Part shown: one piece after another, positions 30,328 through 41,400 of the stretch | How positions within the stretch are numbered: position 1 is the first letter of the stretch | Layout of the letters: the number at the start of each line of letters is the position of its first letter | Source of the DNA: Phymatolithon calcareum | Taxonomy: Eukaryota > Rhodophyta > Florideophyceae > Hapalidiales | Assembly (NCBI GenBank): GCA_977006965.1 | Contig: OZ345372.1 | Location: forward strand, 1,054,001-1,118,000 | Direction of reading: 5' to 3' | Length of the DNA stretch: 64,000 bases | Translations under genes and position numbers: made by a program | The notes under the pieces: generated by a model | Told to the model about the DNA's origin: nothing | The model's database searches: none | What the model saw: only the letters and a program-made list of their open reading frames with translations

Positions 30328-33300
30328 CTATTTCTCCGGTATGATCCACTGATTGACTGGATGCGTGACACGTCCAGTGGACATAAGATCTTGTAACATA
30401 GCTGCGCTTGCGTTTTTCTTCGTGAAAACATCAGCAAGATTGTACTTTGAAGTCACATGGGCGACGTTCGACAGATCTCCATTCGTATAGCTCTCACGAA
30501 TAGCCGCGATATCGATAAGAAGTCTCTTCTCCGATACAGTACTAAGCTTTGTGATAGTATCAAACAGACACTTTGAATCCGTGAACAAGACTGTCGATAC
30601 TTTTCTACAAAGAATAGTTGACAGATCGTGAGCTAAAGCCAGCACAAAATCGAGGCAATGGGTGAATGCCATGACTTCTGCCCCGAGAATGGATCTAGTT
30701 ACGCGCTGTGACTTCCATAAACCATAGTGGATTATAGATGCGTTGTCCTGTTTGTCTTTTAGGAGAACGATGAATCCAATTTGAGATGATAAGTCCGGGT
30801 TGTTCGCAAAAGAAGTGTCGGAATAGCCAGCAATGTATACAGTTGAGAGGTCAAGAGGGCGATACACGAGATGAGCTGGATTGTTTAGTTTCTGAATGGC
30901 TTTGTTCAGAAAACTAGTATCTTGAATAGTGCAGTGCTCAGCTTTAATTTGAGAGAGCTGAGCATTGTCAAAAGAGACTTCAGGCCTGGTACAAGTTGTG
31001 GCATATGGAACTTGTCCGCGACCGGAGGCGAATTTCTTTGGCATTCCGTTGTCCGATTTGTAATCCACGCTCTTAAGATTTGTACAATAGTCGTTCTGAT
31101 GCAGAACATAACCTCCAGACTCATGTTCATCAATACAGAAACCGTTGAACTGTATGGGGAAAGAGTTTGTCCTAGGCTTGCATTCGAAACGTTGCGATTT
31201 TTCTTCTTCTAAATTGCTGAACTCAGGTGTTCCTCCTCCACAAGTATCATCAACTTGTGTGACCTGAATTCCTTCAAGTATTGATCCAACAACCTTATAG
31301 AATAGGCATGGATCGAGAACAGAGGATTGCATACCAAGGTCTCCGGTATGCCAATCTTGAAATGTTGGCCACCAATATCCAGGAGAGTCGCATAGACCAT
31401 ATTGGGCTTTAATTGCAAGGAGTATGGTTCCAGGAGGTGCTCCAATACGTTGGAGGACGTTCTCACCTTTCGGTGGGCGAACATAAACCGTTCTGCGGAG
31501 GGGCTCATCACTTTGAAGAAAAGCTTGAGATATGTCTCGACTCCATATGTCAAAGCCGTGAGAAACGATAAGTGCAAGTGTAAGACGAATGGAAGCCTTG
31601 AGAACAGTTGGCGCTTCATTTACAACACGTGGCTTTTCAGGGTCCATGTGTCCTAGAATTACCAAGCGAGCCTTGTATTGCTCGTCGGGTTTCTCAAAGT
31701 TCTTTATCGTAAGGACGAAACGCGACTGAAGAATGGTGGCATCTTCAGGTAAGTCTGTTTCTCTTACGAACTCGTACGTTCCCTTCTTCACGAGTTGTTC
31801 GACTTCGGAGTTCTTGGCATCGTCGAAACGAGGATCTTTCTTGTTATGAACCACAATAGTGGCGAAAACAGATGTTGCGCCATTTTCATAGAGCCTGGCA
31901 ACCTCGCTTTCTGCAAACGTTGACGATAGAAACGCTTGAGAAGTATTAACGATGTTGGTTTCAAGAGCCTGAGGGACACTTCCAAATTGCTCTTGAAGAT
32001 TGTTTAACTCGGTGACTATGTCCATGGGGACATGAGGGCTCGGGGTCGATTCCGGTGGAACATTAGCTAAGGTAGAAGGCTGCTGGGGGTTTACAGCCGG
32101 TGCCAGAGCATTCTCAGAAGGGTTGATAGGGTCATTCGAGTGAGCTCGCTTTACGACAGAAGTTGAAAAAGGCTTTATATTATTGCCGATCTGCACAAAG
32201 ACAGTTTTTCTGTTGTCGTAGCTGTGGACTGTGTAAGGCCCTTCAAAACGACGGCTCTCTTTTCGAAAGATTCTGACCTTGTCTCCAAACTCGTAGACAG
32301 GATGAGGAACACCCGCTCGATGTTTCAGTGCTGCTGCAACACGCCGTTGAGCAGTAATGGTTTCCATCTCTTTGCGTGCTGCTGCCATGGCTTCAAAACG
32401 CTGCTTTTGAGTTGGGGCCATAGTTGATACGTTGGGAAGCGGAAGGCGGGGAACAGTGCCGAACAGAAGGAGACATGGTGTAATACCGTTGGGTCCCGTG
32501 GTCGTATTCACTGCATGTACTGAAAGTGATAGGCGGATATTCTTGTCCATGAGAGGAAAATCGTTTTTTAGCTTATTATAGACGCGACGAATTGGACCAT
32601 GATAACGTTCACAAAGTGACAACGAGTTTGGTGACTCTACTGGAATGTCCTTCGTAGTAATTCCAAGTTGTGAGCAGGAATTCTGAAAGAAGTCTGAGAG
32701 GAAGTTCTCTCCTTGATCATGTGCAATAACTGAAGGGTATCCGGTGAACACTGTGATCCAGAAATCGACAATGAGATTCCACGTGTACTCTGCTGTCTGT
32801 CTCGTCATGAATTTAGCGACGGAGTATCGGGTTCCTCTGTCGATGATATGCAAGATCGGATCACCTTCGATAAAGAAAACATCGACTTCAATTTCATGAT
32901 TGAAGACAATTTCTTTCGTTGGGAAGGAAACTCGGAAACGAGAAGCTCTCGGAGCCCATGTTTGACAGGGAGAACATTTCTTAACAATATCTTCTAACGT
33001 TTTTCGAACACTTGCGTTGAATTTCTCCGGAGAAGCCTTCTTAAGGAGGTTAACAAGTGAGTCGGTAGCTGGGTGTCCGAATTGATTGTGAAGTTTCCTT
33101 AATTCTGGCTCTGTGAAAAGTACGTTATTCACTGTCCATTTGATGTATAGATGACCACCTGATCCTTTGATCCCTTCTATGAAGCTAACAGGGATGACAG
33201 TTCCAGATGGATGGTGAGTAAATGTGTTTTTGTACTCATTTGAGCTGCATTTGAGCTTTCGGTGATGCTCAAGCCCAAAGATAAGTGGGACATCTTGATC

Positions 33301-35190
33301 TACGACGTCGACATCAAAGGTTAAGAATACATCAGATCCGATTGGCATACGAATAGAAGCCGTTACAAGTGCTTGTGTCATCCCATGACCTATGCCTCTG
33401 AAAGCACGGCTGCTTGGCCGCAGAAAAGGTCTCGTTGCAGTATGGACGCAATACCTTATGTAGGCAGGGAGACCAGTTGGAGATTTTGCAGCACCATTGT
33501 CGATCATTACGCCTTCGAACTTTGCAGATTTGTTCTTCATGCTTTGAAGAACTCTGGTATAAATTTCTTTGTTCAGCTCTGGTAATGACTGAGAGCTAGC
33601 AGCGGTGATCATAACAATGGAACTGCTGATTTCTTCATTCTTTTGTGGTGTTTCGAAAGCAGACATCATGACATCGCTTGTCTGATTTTCAGAAAGAATT
33701 TCATGCTGATCAGCCCAAGATACAAGTCTGGTGTACATAGTTTGAGAAATGTCCAGTTCTTGATGAGTGTTGACATCTTGTGCTGCAGTGGATACAGTAG
33801 GTTCAATGTCAACAACCATAATCTCCGTCGATAAGGTTATCCATACGTTATCGGGAAGGTCTTGTGCAACGTCTAGTATTTGGTTTACGGATAGTGATGA
33901 GATTTCGTCATCGGGAACCAGTTCAAATACAATATTGACGAGAGTAGGCTTGCGTATCTTGGGGCAGTCTCGAATCAGATGTGAATCGGATCTGCAAGCA
34001 CGACAAAGCATGCGAACTCCATTTCGAAAACCGTTTTTCTTAGCGAACTTATTAATACGGTTATCCGTTCCATAGCGTCTACCAGCTCTGGCGTATAAAG
34101 CTTCCGTTATCTTTGATGATGCGGAACTTACGGAATCGGGAGGCTGGGTTGGAAAAGAAATCCTTGGAGAGGAATGGATATCTGAGATTTGTTTGAGTAA
34201 ATCCGTGTTGAGAGAACTAGCCGTTCGTGAATCTTGTATCTCTTGTTTATGAATTGCCGAAAGGCATTCGTTATAGTATTCCTCAGGGGTTGTGCTAGAT
34301 TTTGCACGGTCCACAAATAAGAAGAAAGACTGGGAAATAATAGCCGATTCAAGGACTTCGAGGAGAAGAGTAGGATGCTGGTGGACGTTGTCCAGTTGAT
34401 CCTGAAGCATAAGCGCTCTCTCGTACAGCTTTGTCATAGCATCAGACCAAGTGTCGCATTCTGACTTAAAGCTTGTTATTTTCAGGTTTCGCCATTCCCT
34501 GAGGTTTGCAGCCATGTTGGAGCTGCTATACGACCAAGTAAATAGCTTTTGAAAAGCTGCTTCTAAGGTCGGTACCTGCTGGAATACTTCATTGTAGAAA
34601 AAGCGACCAGCGAGAGAATGGGTCTCAATCATATTCATCAAACATTCAAGACCTTCTGCGGCGTTAAGACCACATAAATGGGCCTGAGCGTAATACACCG
34701 CTTGATGTCTAGCAAGACTGTGAAGGTCTGATTTTCTTCCTGTGTACCTAGATCCACGGGCGGAGTAATATTTGGCCATATCTCCAGGTCTGCCTCTGAA
34801 TGGACGCCTTATCGGTAATAGAGTCACTCGTGAGTTGGTTTGAGATCTTATATTGGAAATATTTCCGTTCGATCGTTGACCATAAAGTGGTTGCGAAGTT
34901 GGAGCACCCACTTGAGTGTTTGAAGCCGAAAACGGGGCGATATTGAAGCTTTGACCGTCCGGGGGAGGATTCAGAGATACATCTCTGGGCACACGGTCAG
35001 GAAGTTGAGAGTACGCTGGTTGCATGTTTCGCGCGGTGTTACTTCCTTGACCGTGGGCATGATGTTGATTATGAGCGACCCTCTGGAAGCGAAATGGCTC
35101 GAAACCATTTGAATTACTTAAAGAAGGTCCTTGTGGCTGCCCGTTAAACTGACGTGCATCGTTTGGGGGTCGATCGTTTGATGGTTCCAA
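30328..35190 (-). CDS. Copia Gag-Pol polyprotein
   Basis: About 1620 residues without a stop. Gag-like region first, with zinc knuckle CRACRSDSHLIRDC near residue 396. Then the aspartic protease with DNGA near 561 (DSGA is usual). The integrase HHCC finger (HNQFGH and CSPC, about 700-740) precedes its D-D-E core (VDVFFI, AHDQGENF, LCERYHG). Reverse transcriptase follows with VDD near 1314 (TQVDDTCGG). RNase H has SDTSFAN, GAEVMA, FTDSK and NLADVFTK. The frame is open upstream of 35190 to a TAA near 35298, with no ATG between there and about residue 55. It may therefore be made by a -1 shift from the overlapping upstream frame, by splicing, or from an internal start. Confidence 0.93.
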   Translation of the reverse strand: MEPSNDRPPNDARQFNGQPQGPSLSNSNGFEPFRFQRVAHNQHHAHGQGSNTARNMQPAYSQLPDRVPRDVSLNPPPDGQSFNIAPFSASNTQVGAPTSQPLYGQRSNGNISNIRSQTNSRVTLLPIRRPFRGRPGDMAKYYSARGSRYTGRKSDLHSLARHQAVYYAQAHLCGLNAAEGLECLMNMIETHSLAGRFFYNEVFQQVPTLEAAFQKLFTWSYSSSNMAANLREWRNLKITSFKSECDTWSDAMTKLYERALMLQDQLDNVHQHPTLLLEVLESAIISQSFFLFVDRAKSSTTPEEYYNECLSAIHKQEIQDSRTASSLNTDLLKQISDIHSSPRISFPTQPPDSVSSASSKITEALYARAGRRYGTDNRINKFAKKNGFRNGVRMLCRACRSDSHLIRDCPKIRKPTLVNIVFELVPDDEISSLSVNQILDVAQDLPDNVWITLSTEIMVVDIEPTVSTAAQDVNTHQELDISQTMYTRLVSWADQHEILSENQTSDVMMSAFETPQKNEEISSSIVMITAASSQSLPELNKEIYTRVLQSMKNKSAKFEGVMIDNGAAKSPTGLPAYIRYCVHTATRPFLRPSSRAFRGIGHGMTQALVTASIRMPIGSDVFLTFDVDVVDQDVPLIFGLEHHRKLKCSSNEYKNTFTHHPSGTVIPVSFIEGIKGSGGHLYIKWTVNNVLFTEPELRKLHNQFGHPATDSLVNLLKKASPEKFNASVRKTLEDIVKKCSPCQTWAPRASRFRVSFPTKEIVFNHEIEVDVFFIEGDPILHIIDRGTRYSVAKFMTRQTAEYTWNLIVDFWITVFTGYPSVIAHDQGENFLSDFFQNSCSQLGITTKDIPVESPNSLSLCERYHGPIRRVYNKLKNDFPLMDKNIRLSLSVHAVNTTTGPNGITPCLLLFGTVPRLPLPNVSTMAPTQKQRFEAMAAARKEMETITAQRRVAAALKHRAGVPHPVYEFGDKVRIFRKESRRFEGPYTVHSYDNRKTVFVQIGNNIKPFSTSVVKRAHSNDPINPSENALAPAVNPQQPSTLANVPPESTPSPHVPMDIVTELNNLQEQFGSVPQALETNIVNTSQAFLSSTFAESEVARLYENGATSVFATIVVHNKKDPRFDDAKNSEVEQLVKKGTYEFVRETDLPEDATILQSRFVLTIKNFEKPDEQYKARLVILGHMDPEKPRVVNEAPTVLKASIRLTLALIVSHGFDIWSRDISQAFLQSDEPLRRTVYVRPPKGENVLQRIGAPPGTILLAIKAQYGLCDSPGYWWPTFQDWHTGDLGMQSSVLDPCLFYKVVGSILEGIQVTQVDDTCGGGTPEFSNLEEEKSQRFECKPRTNSFPIQFNGFCIDEHESGGYVLHQNDYCTNLKSVDYKSDNGMPKKFASGRGQVPYATTCTRPEVSFDNAQLSQIKAEHCTIQDTSFLNKAIQKLNNPAHLVYRPLDLSTVYIAGYSDTSFANNPDLSSQIGFIVLLKDKQDNASIIHYGLWKSQRVTRSILGAEVMAFTHCLDFVLALAHDLSTILCRKVSTVLFTDSKCLFDTITKLSTVSEKRLLIDIAAIRESYTNGDLSNVAHVTSKYNLADVFTKKNASAAMLQDLMSTGRVTHPVNQWIIPEK

Positions 35191-35570
35191 AGGTTGTGGA
35201 ACATCATGCGCTTGTGGCGGGGATAGAGGTGCACTGATCGTTGCTGATCTAAGCTGCTCATCTTGAAGATGCTGTTGGGACAGAGCTGGAAAAGGAATTT
35301 ACATAGTAGAGAGTGTAGTCCTTCTTCCATGTCACTGTCCGATGGATCAGGGATGTGTACCCCTTTTTCCAAGAGCAACTTGTACAAGGCAAATACGTAT
35401 GTTTGCGAACACTCTAAAAGAGGGTTGAAACGTATTGTCCCACGAGTGTCCCTGAGAATCTCTTCTGTAGAGGAATCATACAGGAATCTTATCTTAGCAT
35501 CACGAATATCAATATCGGCGGGGTGTGTGGGATTATCATCTTGTATCCATTGGGGAACAGGAGTTGTCAT
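35118..35570 (-). CDS. Small upstream frame of the Copia element (putative Gag leader)
   Basis: 150 residues beginning MTTPVPQWIQDDNPTHPADI. It overlaps the Gag-Pol frame by about 180 nt and lies in the +1/-1 register relative to it (offset 2 mod 3). It has no named domain. Position and overlap suggest it encodes the first part of Gag, joined to Pol by frameshifting or splicing. No classical slippery heptamer was found, so the mechanism is open. Confidence 0.5.
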   Translation of the reverse strand: MTTPVPQWIQDDNPTHPADIDIRDAKIRFLYDSSTEEILRDTRGTIRFNPLLECSQTYVFALYKLLLEKGVHIPDPSDSDMEEGLHSLLCKFLFQLCPNSIFKMSSLDQQRSVHLYPRHKRMMFHNLWNHQTIDPQTMHVSLTGSHKDLL

Positions 35571-36130
35571 GATGATATTGTCAGTGTTGACAGAATTGTT
35601 GTTTGTTATATAGTATCATAAAATTAATCCAACTTTAGAATCTTTTTTTTTAGCAGGAATGTTTTTTTTAAAAAAAGATTTAAAAGTTATCAGCTAGATA
35701 GAGCTGATGCTGAATTACAGCTGGAAATTTTATTTCAACAAAAATCTTATTCTTGATATGTTTCGACACGAAATTGTCACGTGAATTGAAGATGATGCCT
35801 TAATAATGGTGGATAGGTGATTGATGCTAATGACCGGTGGATGGTTGATTGACGAGAAAGGCTGATGATAATGACCGGTGGATGAAGGTTGAAATGGTGG
35901 ATGCGTGACTGGCGGTAAACGTGCGAGCGGCGGTTTCCGATGGTGATTGACCACTTGTCTTTTATCTGATTGTCGATTCACTTTTTGTCCGTGAACAAAG
36001 AGAAAGCAACAAAATTTGTTAGAATCCTCTTTTGTCCAGAAGTCACAATTCTTTAAAGAAATAAATCAGTAAAGAAAGGGACTTTCTCCAAAATTGATCG
36101 TCAAGCAGATAAACTTGCTTATTCTTATAC

Positions 36131-37011
36131 GGTGGTTGGTTGGTTGGTTGGTTGGTAGGTTGGTAGGTTGGTAGGTTGGTAGGTTGGTAGGTTGGTAGGT
36201 TGGTAGGTTGGTAGGTTGGTAGGTTGGTAGGTTGGTAGGTTGGTAGGTTGGTAGGTTGGTAGGTTGGTAGGTTGGTAGGTTGGTAGGTTGGTAGGTTGGT
36301 AGGTTGGTAGGTTGGTAGGTTGGTAGGTTGGTAGGTTGGTAGGTTGGTAGGTTGGTAGGTTGGTAGGTTGGTAGGTTGGTAGGTTGGTAGGTTGGTAGGT
36401 TGGTAGGTTGGTAGGTTGGTAGGTTGGTAGGTTGGTAGGTTGGTAGGTTGGTAGGTTGGTAGGTTGGTAGGTTGGTAGGTTGGTAGGTTGGTAGGTTGGT
36501 AGGTTGGTAGGTTGGTAGGTTGGTAGGTTGGTAGGTTGGTAGGTTGGTAGGTTGGTAGGTTGGTAGGTTGGTAGGTTGGTAGGTTGGTAGGTTGGTAGGT
36601 TGGTAGGTTGGTAGGTTGGTAGGTTGGTAGGTTGGTAGGTTGGTAGGTTGGTAGGTTGGTAGGTTGGTAGGTTGGTAGGTTGGTAGGTTGGTAGGTTGGT
36701 AGGTTGGTAGGTTGGTAGGTTGGTAGGTTGGTAGGTTGGTAGGTTGGTAGGTTGGTAGGTTGGTAGGTTGGTAGGTTGGTAGGTTGGTAGGTTGGTAGGT
36801 TGGTAGGTTGGTAGGTTGGTAGGTTGGTAGGTTGGTAGGTTGGTAGGTTGGTAGGTTGGTAGGTTGGTAGGTTGGTAGGTTGGTAGGTTGGTAGGTTGGT
36901 AGGTTGGTAGGTTGGTAGGTTGGTAGGTTGGTAGGTTGGTAGGTTGGTAGGTTGGTAGGTTGGTAGGTTGGTAGGTTGGTAGGTTAGTAGGTTGGTAGGT
37001 TGGTGGATGGA
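36131..37011. repeat. Octamer minisatellite GGTTGGTA, about 107 copies, in the Copia leader
   Basis: From about 36149 to 37003 the plus strand is an almost perfect array of GGTTGGTA, with one G-to-A change near 36986 and (GGTT)n or GGATGGAT-like edges. It lies between the 5' LTR and the first frame, in the untranslated leader. The 342-residue minus frame across it exists only because 8 bp repeats keep every frame open. Confidence 0.97.
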
Positions 37012-37089
37012 TGAATGGATGGATGGTTGGTTGGTTTTTTGGTTGGTTGGTGGGTGCGTAGTTTTGGTGTTTTAGATTTGATTTGCAAA

Positions 37090-37414
37090 TGTCGTCCAAA
37101 AGACCAGTTTTGAAAGGCGGGATAAGCCAGCAAAGTCTTCTTGACCTTGCCACTTTACTTATCCCTGCCGAGTCTGCTATTCAGGACTCAGCAGGTTGCT
37201 TATGTACTGCTCTGGAGAGCTACAGTACTGGGGAACTGCAGAACTTGGGGAACTGCTGAACTAGACTACCTAATACGTACATTGTTACCGTAAACGTAAA
37301 CGCGGGAGAAATAGTACCAGAAAAGGGCGTGAAGGAGTGTGTCTGCATTTGCAGAGTGCCTTGGTTCCCATCCTGGGAAACTTTCCATGCGCCGTGTATG
37401 TCAGCTCCATGACA
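37090..37414 (-). repeat. Copia 5' LTR (325 bp)
   Basis: Direct repeat of 29893-30217 with one difference. It is followed by the target duplicate GTATC. Confidence 0.95.
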
Positions 37415-38231
37415 GTATCACCTTTTGTGAGCAGAATTAAACACAATTCATGGCGAGTCATGCAAATAGGGCAGTAGTGCCTAAACGGTTGTCTGTCGGC
37501 GATTAATTTGATCTGAAATTTTTTGAGATTTTGTGGAACTTTCTATGTCCCCGTTATTTTCTCAAAGTATTCGACTAAAATGTGGACCTCAAGTTTGGCG
37601 GGAATTACATGTGCGGATAGAATCTATTGGGAGCAGATTGTGGAGTACAGGATCTGGCTCTTCTCTGGGTGTCCTGAGAAATGAATTTGCAAGCTACAGC
37701 ATCGGAGTCAAGCAACTCCACAGTTGAAGAGGCATCGCCGTGATCTCATAAACAAGGGGACGGGGTGGGGGGCCACTTTCCTCGAACCTGAGAACACCCC
37801 ACAAAGCTTTACCCATATTCGCAAAATCGCACCTCGCTTTTTAAACGTTTGCAGAAACAGGCGACCAACCATTGCCAAGGAGAAGCAGCATTTAATGCAC
37901 ATGTCGAACACTGTAAAGATCCGGTGAGGTGCAAGTGCTGCCTTGGCATTTACCGATTGGCTGTCATTATTGGGCAGACTCACAATTGCCCAATAATTCT
38001 TCAAATTGGCGTTAATATTTTTGAAACAAGCATAATCTCATAAATAACTCAGGACGAAGCAAGCGTACTTTTTAATACAAATTTTGATACTTCTAGATTC
38101 TGCTTTACTCCACCTTCTACTGTAACCTTCCCCTGGTATCCTGAATAGTTTCTCTACTGTATGATCACCTTGCACCCCCTTCAGATTTTTCGGGGTTACT
38201 GTTGTATAACTTCAGTATACTCTACGCACAC

Positions 38232-38249
38232 TTGCAGCTGTAGGTGCAA
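38232..38249. promoter_or_regulatory. 18-bp palindrome upstream of NLR-B
   Basis: TTGCAGCTGTAGGTGCAA, one mismatch from the perfect palindromes in A and C, at the same distance (208 bp) from the start codon. Confidence 0.3.
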
Positions 38250-38457
38250 CTGCAGGTATCTGCTGTTGGGTGATAGCCTACTCCTTAAAACGACGTTTCC
38301 GCACAGAGACACACTTCCACCAAGACTGATTCTTGAGGACACTCGTGTTCGCGTCCTCCGATCTCGCCTGAGGAGCTTTGCAAAGCACGCCACACAAGGT
38401 TGTAAGCTGTGAGCCTGGCAATAGGGCTGTGCCTCGACATCTTTTCCCTTTGCCGGA

Positions 38458-41400
38458 ATGGCTGATCTTTTCCTCGGACTTGTCGGCATAGTCGATCCGT
38501 TGGCAACGAGATTGTCTGACTTAAAGAAGCGCTGCGAAGACTTCGGATCACTGCCCGACAACTGGAATTCTTCAATCAAGTCCTTCGAAGACTACAAAAC
38601 AAGTGTTAATAATATCCAAGCAACTCTTGTGAATGACAAGGAATGTATTGGAGAACGTGCAGCAAGCATATTTCGCGACATTCTCAAGCCAGTTGAGGAA
38701 TCCCTGACAACGGCAGGGGCCATGTTGAAGAGCCTGGAGGATGAGTTCACAAGAGAGAACTCTCCTGCGTCTGCGAGTGGAAGCTGTCATGTGGTCGGTA
38801 GCTCTTCGAAAGACGGGCGTCTTTCATTGCGAGGCAGGAATCGAATTGTTGACGATCATGCAGTGAAGGAGGGCAAGCTATTCGCTAGAGTGAACAAGGT
38901 GAAAACAACACTTGAAGAACTTGACGCGATATGGAAGGAGGCTCGATCCACGATTGAACGTGTATCAATAGCCCTCGTTACCCCTTCCATGAGAAGTAAT
39001 GACATGATTGCACGTGATGAATATGCTGCGCATTTTGATGAGCCCCCGCTTCCAAAGAATGTGGTGCTAAACTTCAGCGGTGATACCATGGAGGGATTCT
39101 TGAAGCGTGCAGTGTTGTCGGACTCTGCAAGTGAAAGGGTGACGGCTGCTGTTAGTGCAAGTGTTGTTGGGGCGGTGGGAATGGGTGGAGTGGGGAAAAC
39201 AGTTGCGCTTCAAGGTCTTTGCCATGAATGGGAAGTACAGAAGAAGTACTTGGACGGGGTTTTCTTCGTCACTCTTGGACAGGACGCTGCTGAAGAGGAT
39301 GTCATTGAAGGAGTTGCACACTTTGTTGAAAGCTCGGGCGGCAAGTGTCTTGCGAGGGATATCACAAATAAGAGATCTGCAGCATCAGCTGCTAAAAAAG
39401 CGTCTCTGTGGTTCAAAGGTAGATGTGCGCTGTTCGTGTGCGATGATATCTGGTCGTTCGACGGGCACCCAATTGGATATCTAAGTTCGCTTAAGCTGTT
39501 GCTTTGTAACTCGCCATTAAGTGCGATGGTGATATCTACACGGGAAAAGTCCATCTCGCAACATTTCTTCGAGGTGAAGTTCTGTCCGCGCGAAGTTCGT
39601 GGGCAGAAATCGTTGAGAATTCTCACCAAGTATGCTGGGATCGAAATTGAATCTATTGACGCATCAAGCGAGACTTTGGCGGCACTTCGAGACATCTTGG
39701 ATGTGTGCGCTGGATTACCAGTAGCATTAGGTGCTGCTGGGACGGGTCTTCGCAACTTAATGGAAGAAAACAGTGGCAGCATTGGTCGATCGGCAGTAAT
39801 CTATGCGGATGAGCTGAAAGAAAACATTGAAAGTGTAGGAGATGAAAGTGTTGATGAGTACCGGGGACTGAGAGCTGTGGTTGAGACGAGTTTGCGGCAT
39901 TGCGAAAAGTGGGCATGTGGCACGGAAGGTCGGAGGAAACTTGGATGCGAATTGAGCGTGAGAGAAAAGTTTGAGGCGCTGAGTGTTGTACGCAAGCAAG
40001 GTTGGATTCCTCGGACATCTCTGAAACGTCTGTGGGAGACTGACGAGCGAGCGACTAAGCAACTTATGTCTAAACTTTCAGATATGCACCTAATTTTTCG
40101 GCGCAGGCATGCAACTCCATCGGGAGAGGTAGACGGACTGGCACTGCATGATCTCGTGCTTGAACAAGCCAAGAAGATGTGTATTGAAAACAATCGTGTT
40201 TCTTTTTGGCATGCACGGTTCCTCGACGGGTACATGCGGAAAGCGGCTGGTAACGTGGTGCAATCGAATAAGCATAATTGTCAGAAGTGGTGGAATTGTG
40301 AAAAACTACCCGAGGAGGGGTATATTGAAAAGAACCTCGCTCGACACTTGGCAATGAGCGAAGGGATTGAGCTGGAATTGTTGCTATCGGATGTACGATG
40401 GTCGAGGAGGCGAATGAAGTTTGGAGGAATAGTTGCCCTGCGGGACGATTTTCAGGAATTACCGCATGGTCGCAGGAAAGCTATTGAGGCTGACGCAGTT
40501 CTGAAAGCCCTCGAAGAAAGCTGGGTGAACATCAACAAGAGTATACACGCAACTCCGTTTGAAATGTACGGTCGCTTGCAATCGCGGTGCCCATCGTCAG
40601 AGTTCGTGCGGCGCTTTCTGTCGAGTGTTTCGATGCATGTTCCGAAGCCTCACTACGTTCCGAAACACGAGCTGCGATGGAGGGCGGATGTCGGACAACT
40701 GTTCCGTATCGACTTTGAGAAGGGGGTTACAGCCCTGTGTTTCAGCGAAGAACGAAATGTAATTGCAGTCGTGCAAGGACAGGAAATCCATGTTTTCGAT
40801 TTGCAAGCGATGTGTACTGTGCAGACACTGAAGGGTCATGACGATAGAATCACCAGTGTTGCAATGAATGCAGATGGAAGTCGAATTGCTTCGGGATCTG
40901 ATGACAAAACTGTTCGTGTTTGGGATGGACAGAGCGGAGAATGCATTCTGGGACCACTCCGTGGACACGAGGCTGGTGTGGTGTGCGTTGCAATGAGCGG
41001 TGACGGAAGTCGAATTATTTCCGGATCTCGTGACAAAACTGTTCGTGTTTGGGACGGGCAGAGCGGAGAATGCATTCTGGGACCACTCCATGGACACGAG
41101 AATGGTGTGCTGTGCGTTGCAATAAGCGGTGACGGGAGTCGAATTATTTCGGGATCTCATGACAAAACTGTTCGTGTATGGGATGGACAGAGCGGAGAAT
41201 GCATTCTGGGACCACTCCGTGGACACGAGGATTTGGTGCTGTGCGTTACAATGAGTGGTGACGGAAGTCGAATTATTTCTGGATCTTGGGACAATACTGT
41301 TCGTGTATGGGATGGACAGAGCGGAGAATGCATTCTGGAACCACTCCGTGGACACGAGAATGGTGTGCGGTGCGTTGCAATGAGCGATGACGGAAGTCGA

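Larger units (their letters stand above)
29888..37419 (-). mobile_element. Ty1/copia LTR retrotransposon, near-intact, nested
   Basis: The element spans 29893-37414 with target duplication GTATC (29888-29892 and 37415-37419). Segment A has the empty site CTTGCAGTATCACC at 15357-15370. The two 325-bp LTRs differ at one base in my reading, so the insertion is young. The coding strand is minus; the 5' LTR is therefore the right-hand one. Domain order gag-protease-integrase-reverse transcriptase-RNase H is that of copia. A candidate polypurine tract (AGAAAAGAGG) precedes the left LTR. No clear tRNA primer site is visible next to the right LTR. Confidence 0.96.
29669..38142. mobile_element. CAGGGG-ended element, copy B, split by a Copia retrotransposon
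   Basis: The element starts at 29676 and ends at 38135, flanked by GTATCCT (29669-29675 and 38136-38142), a clean 7-bp duplication. Removing the 7.5-kb Copia insertion (29893-37414 plus one GTATC) leaves about 930 bp that matches 15168-16075 in segment A. Confidence 0.88.

Noticed and set aside
36125-37153. 342-residue frame of repeated PTNLPTYQ
   Set aside because: Artefact of the GGTTGGTA octamer array, which is open in all frames; it lies in the untranslated leader of the Copia element.
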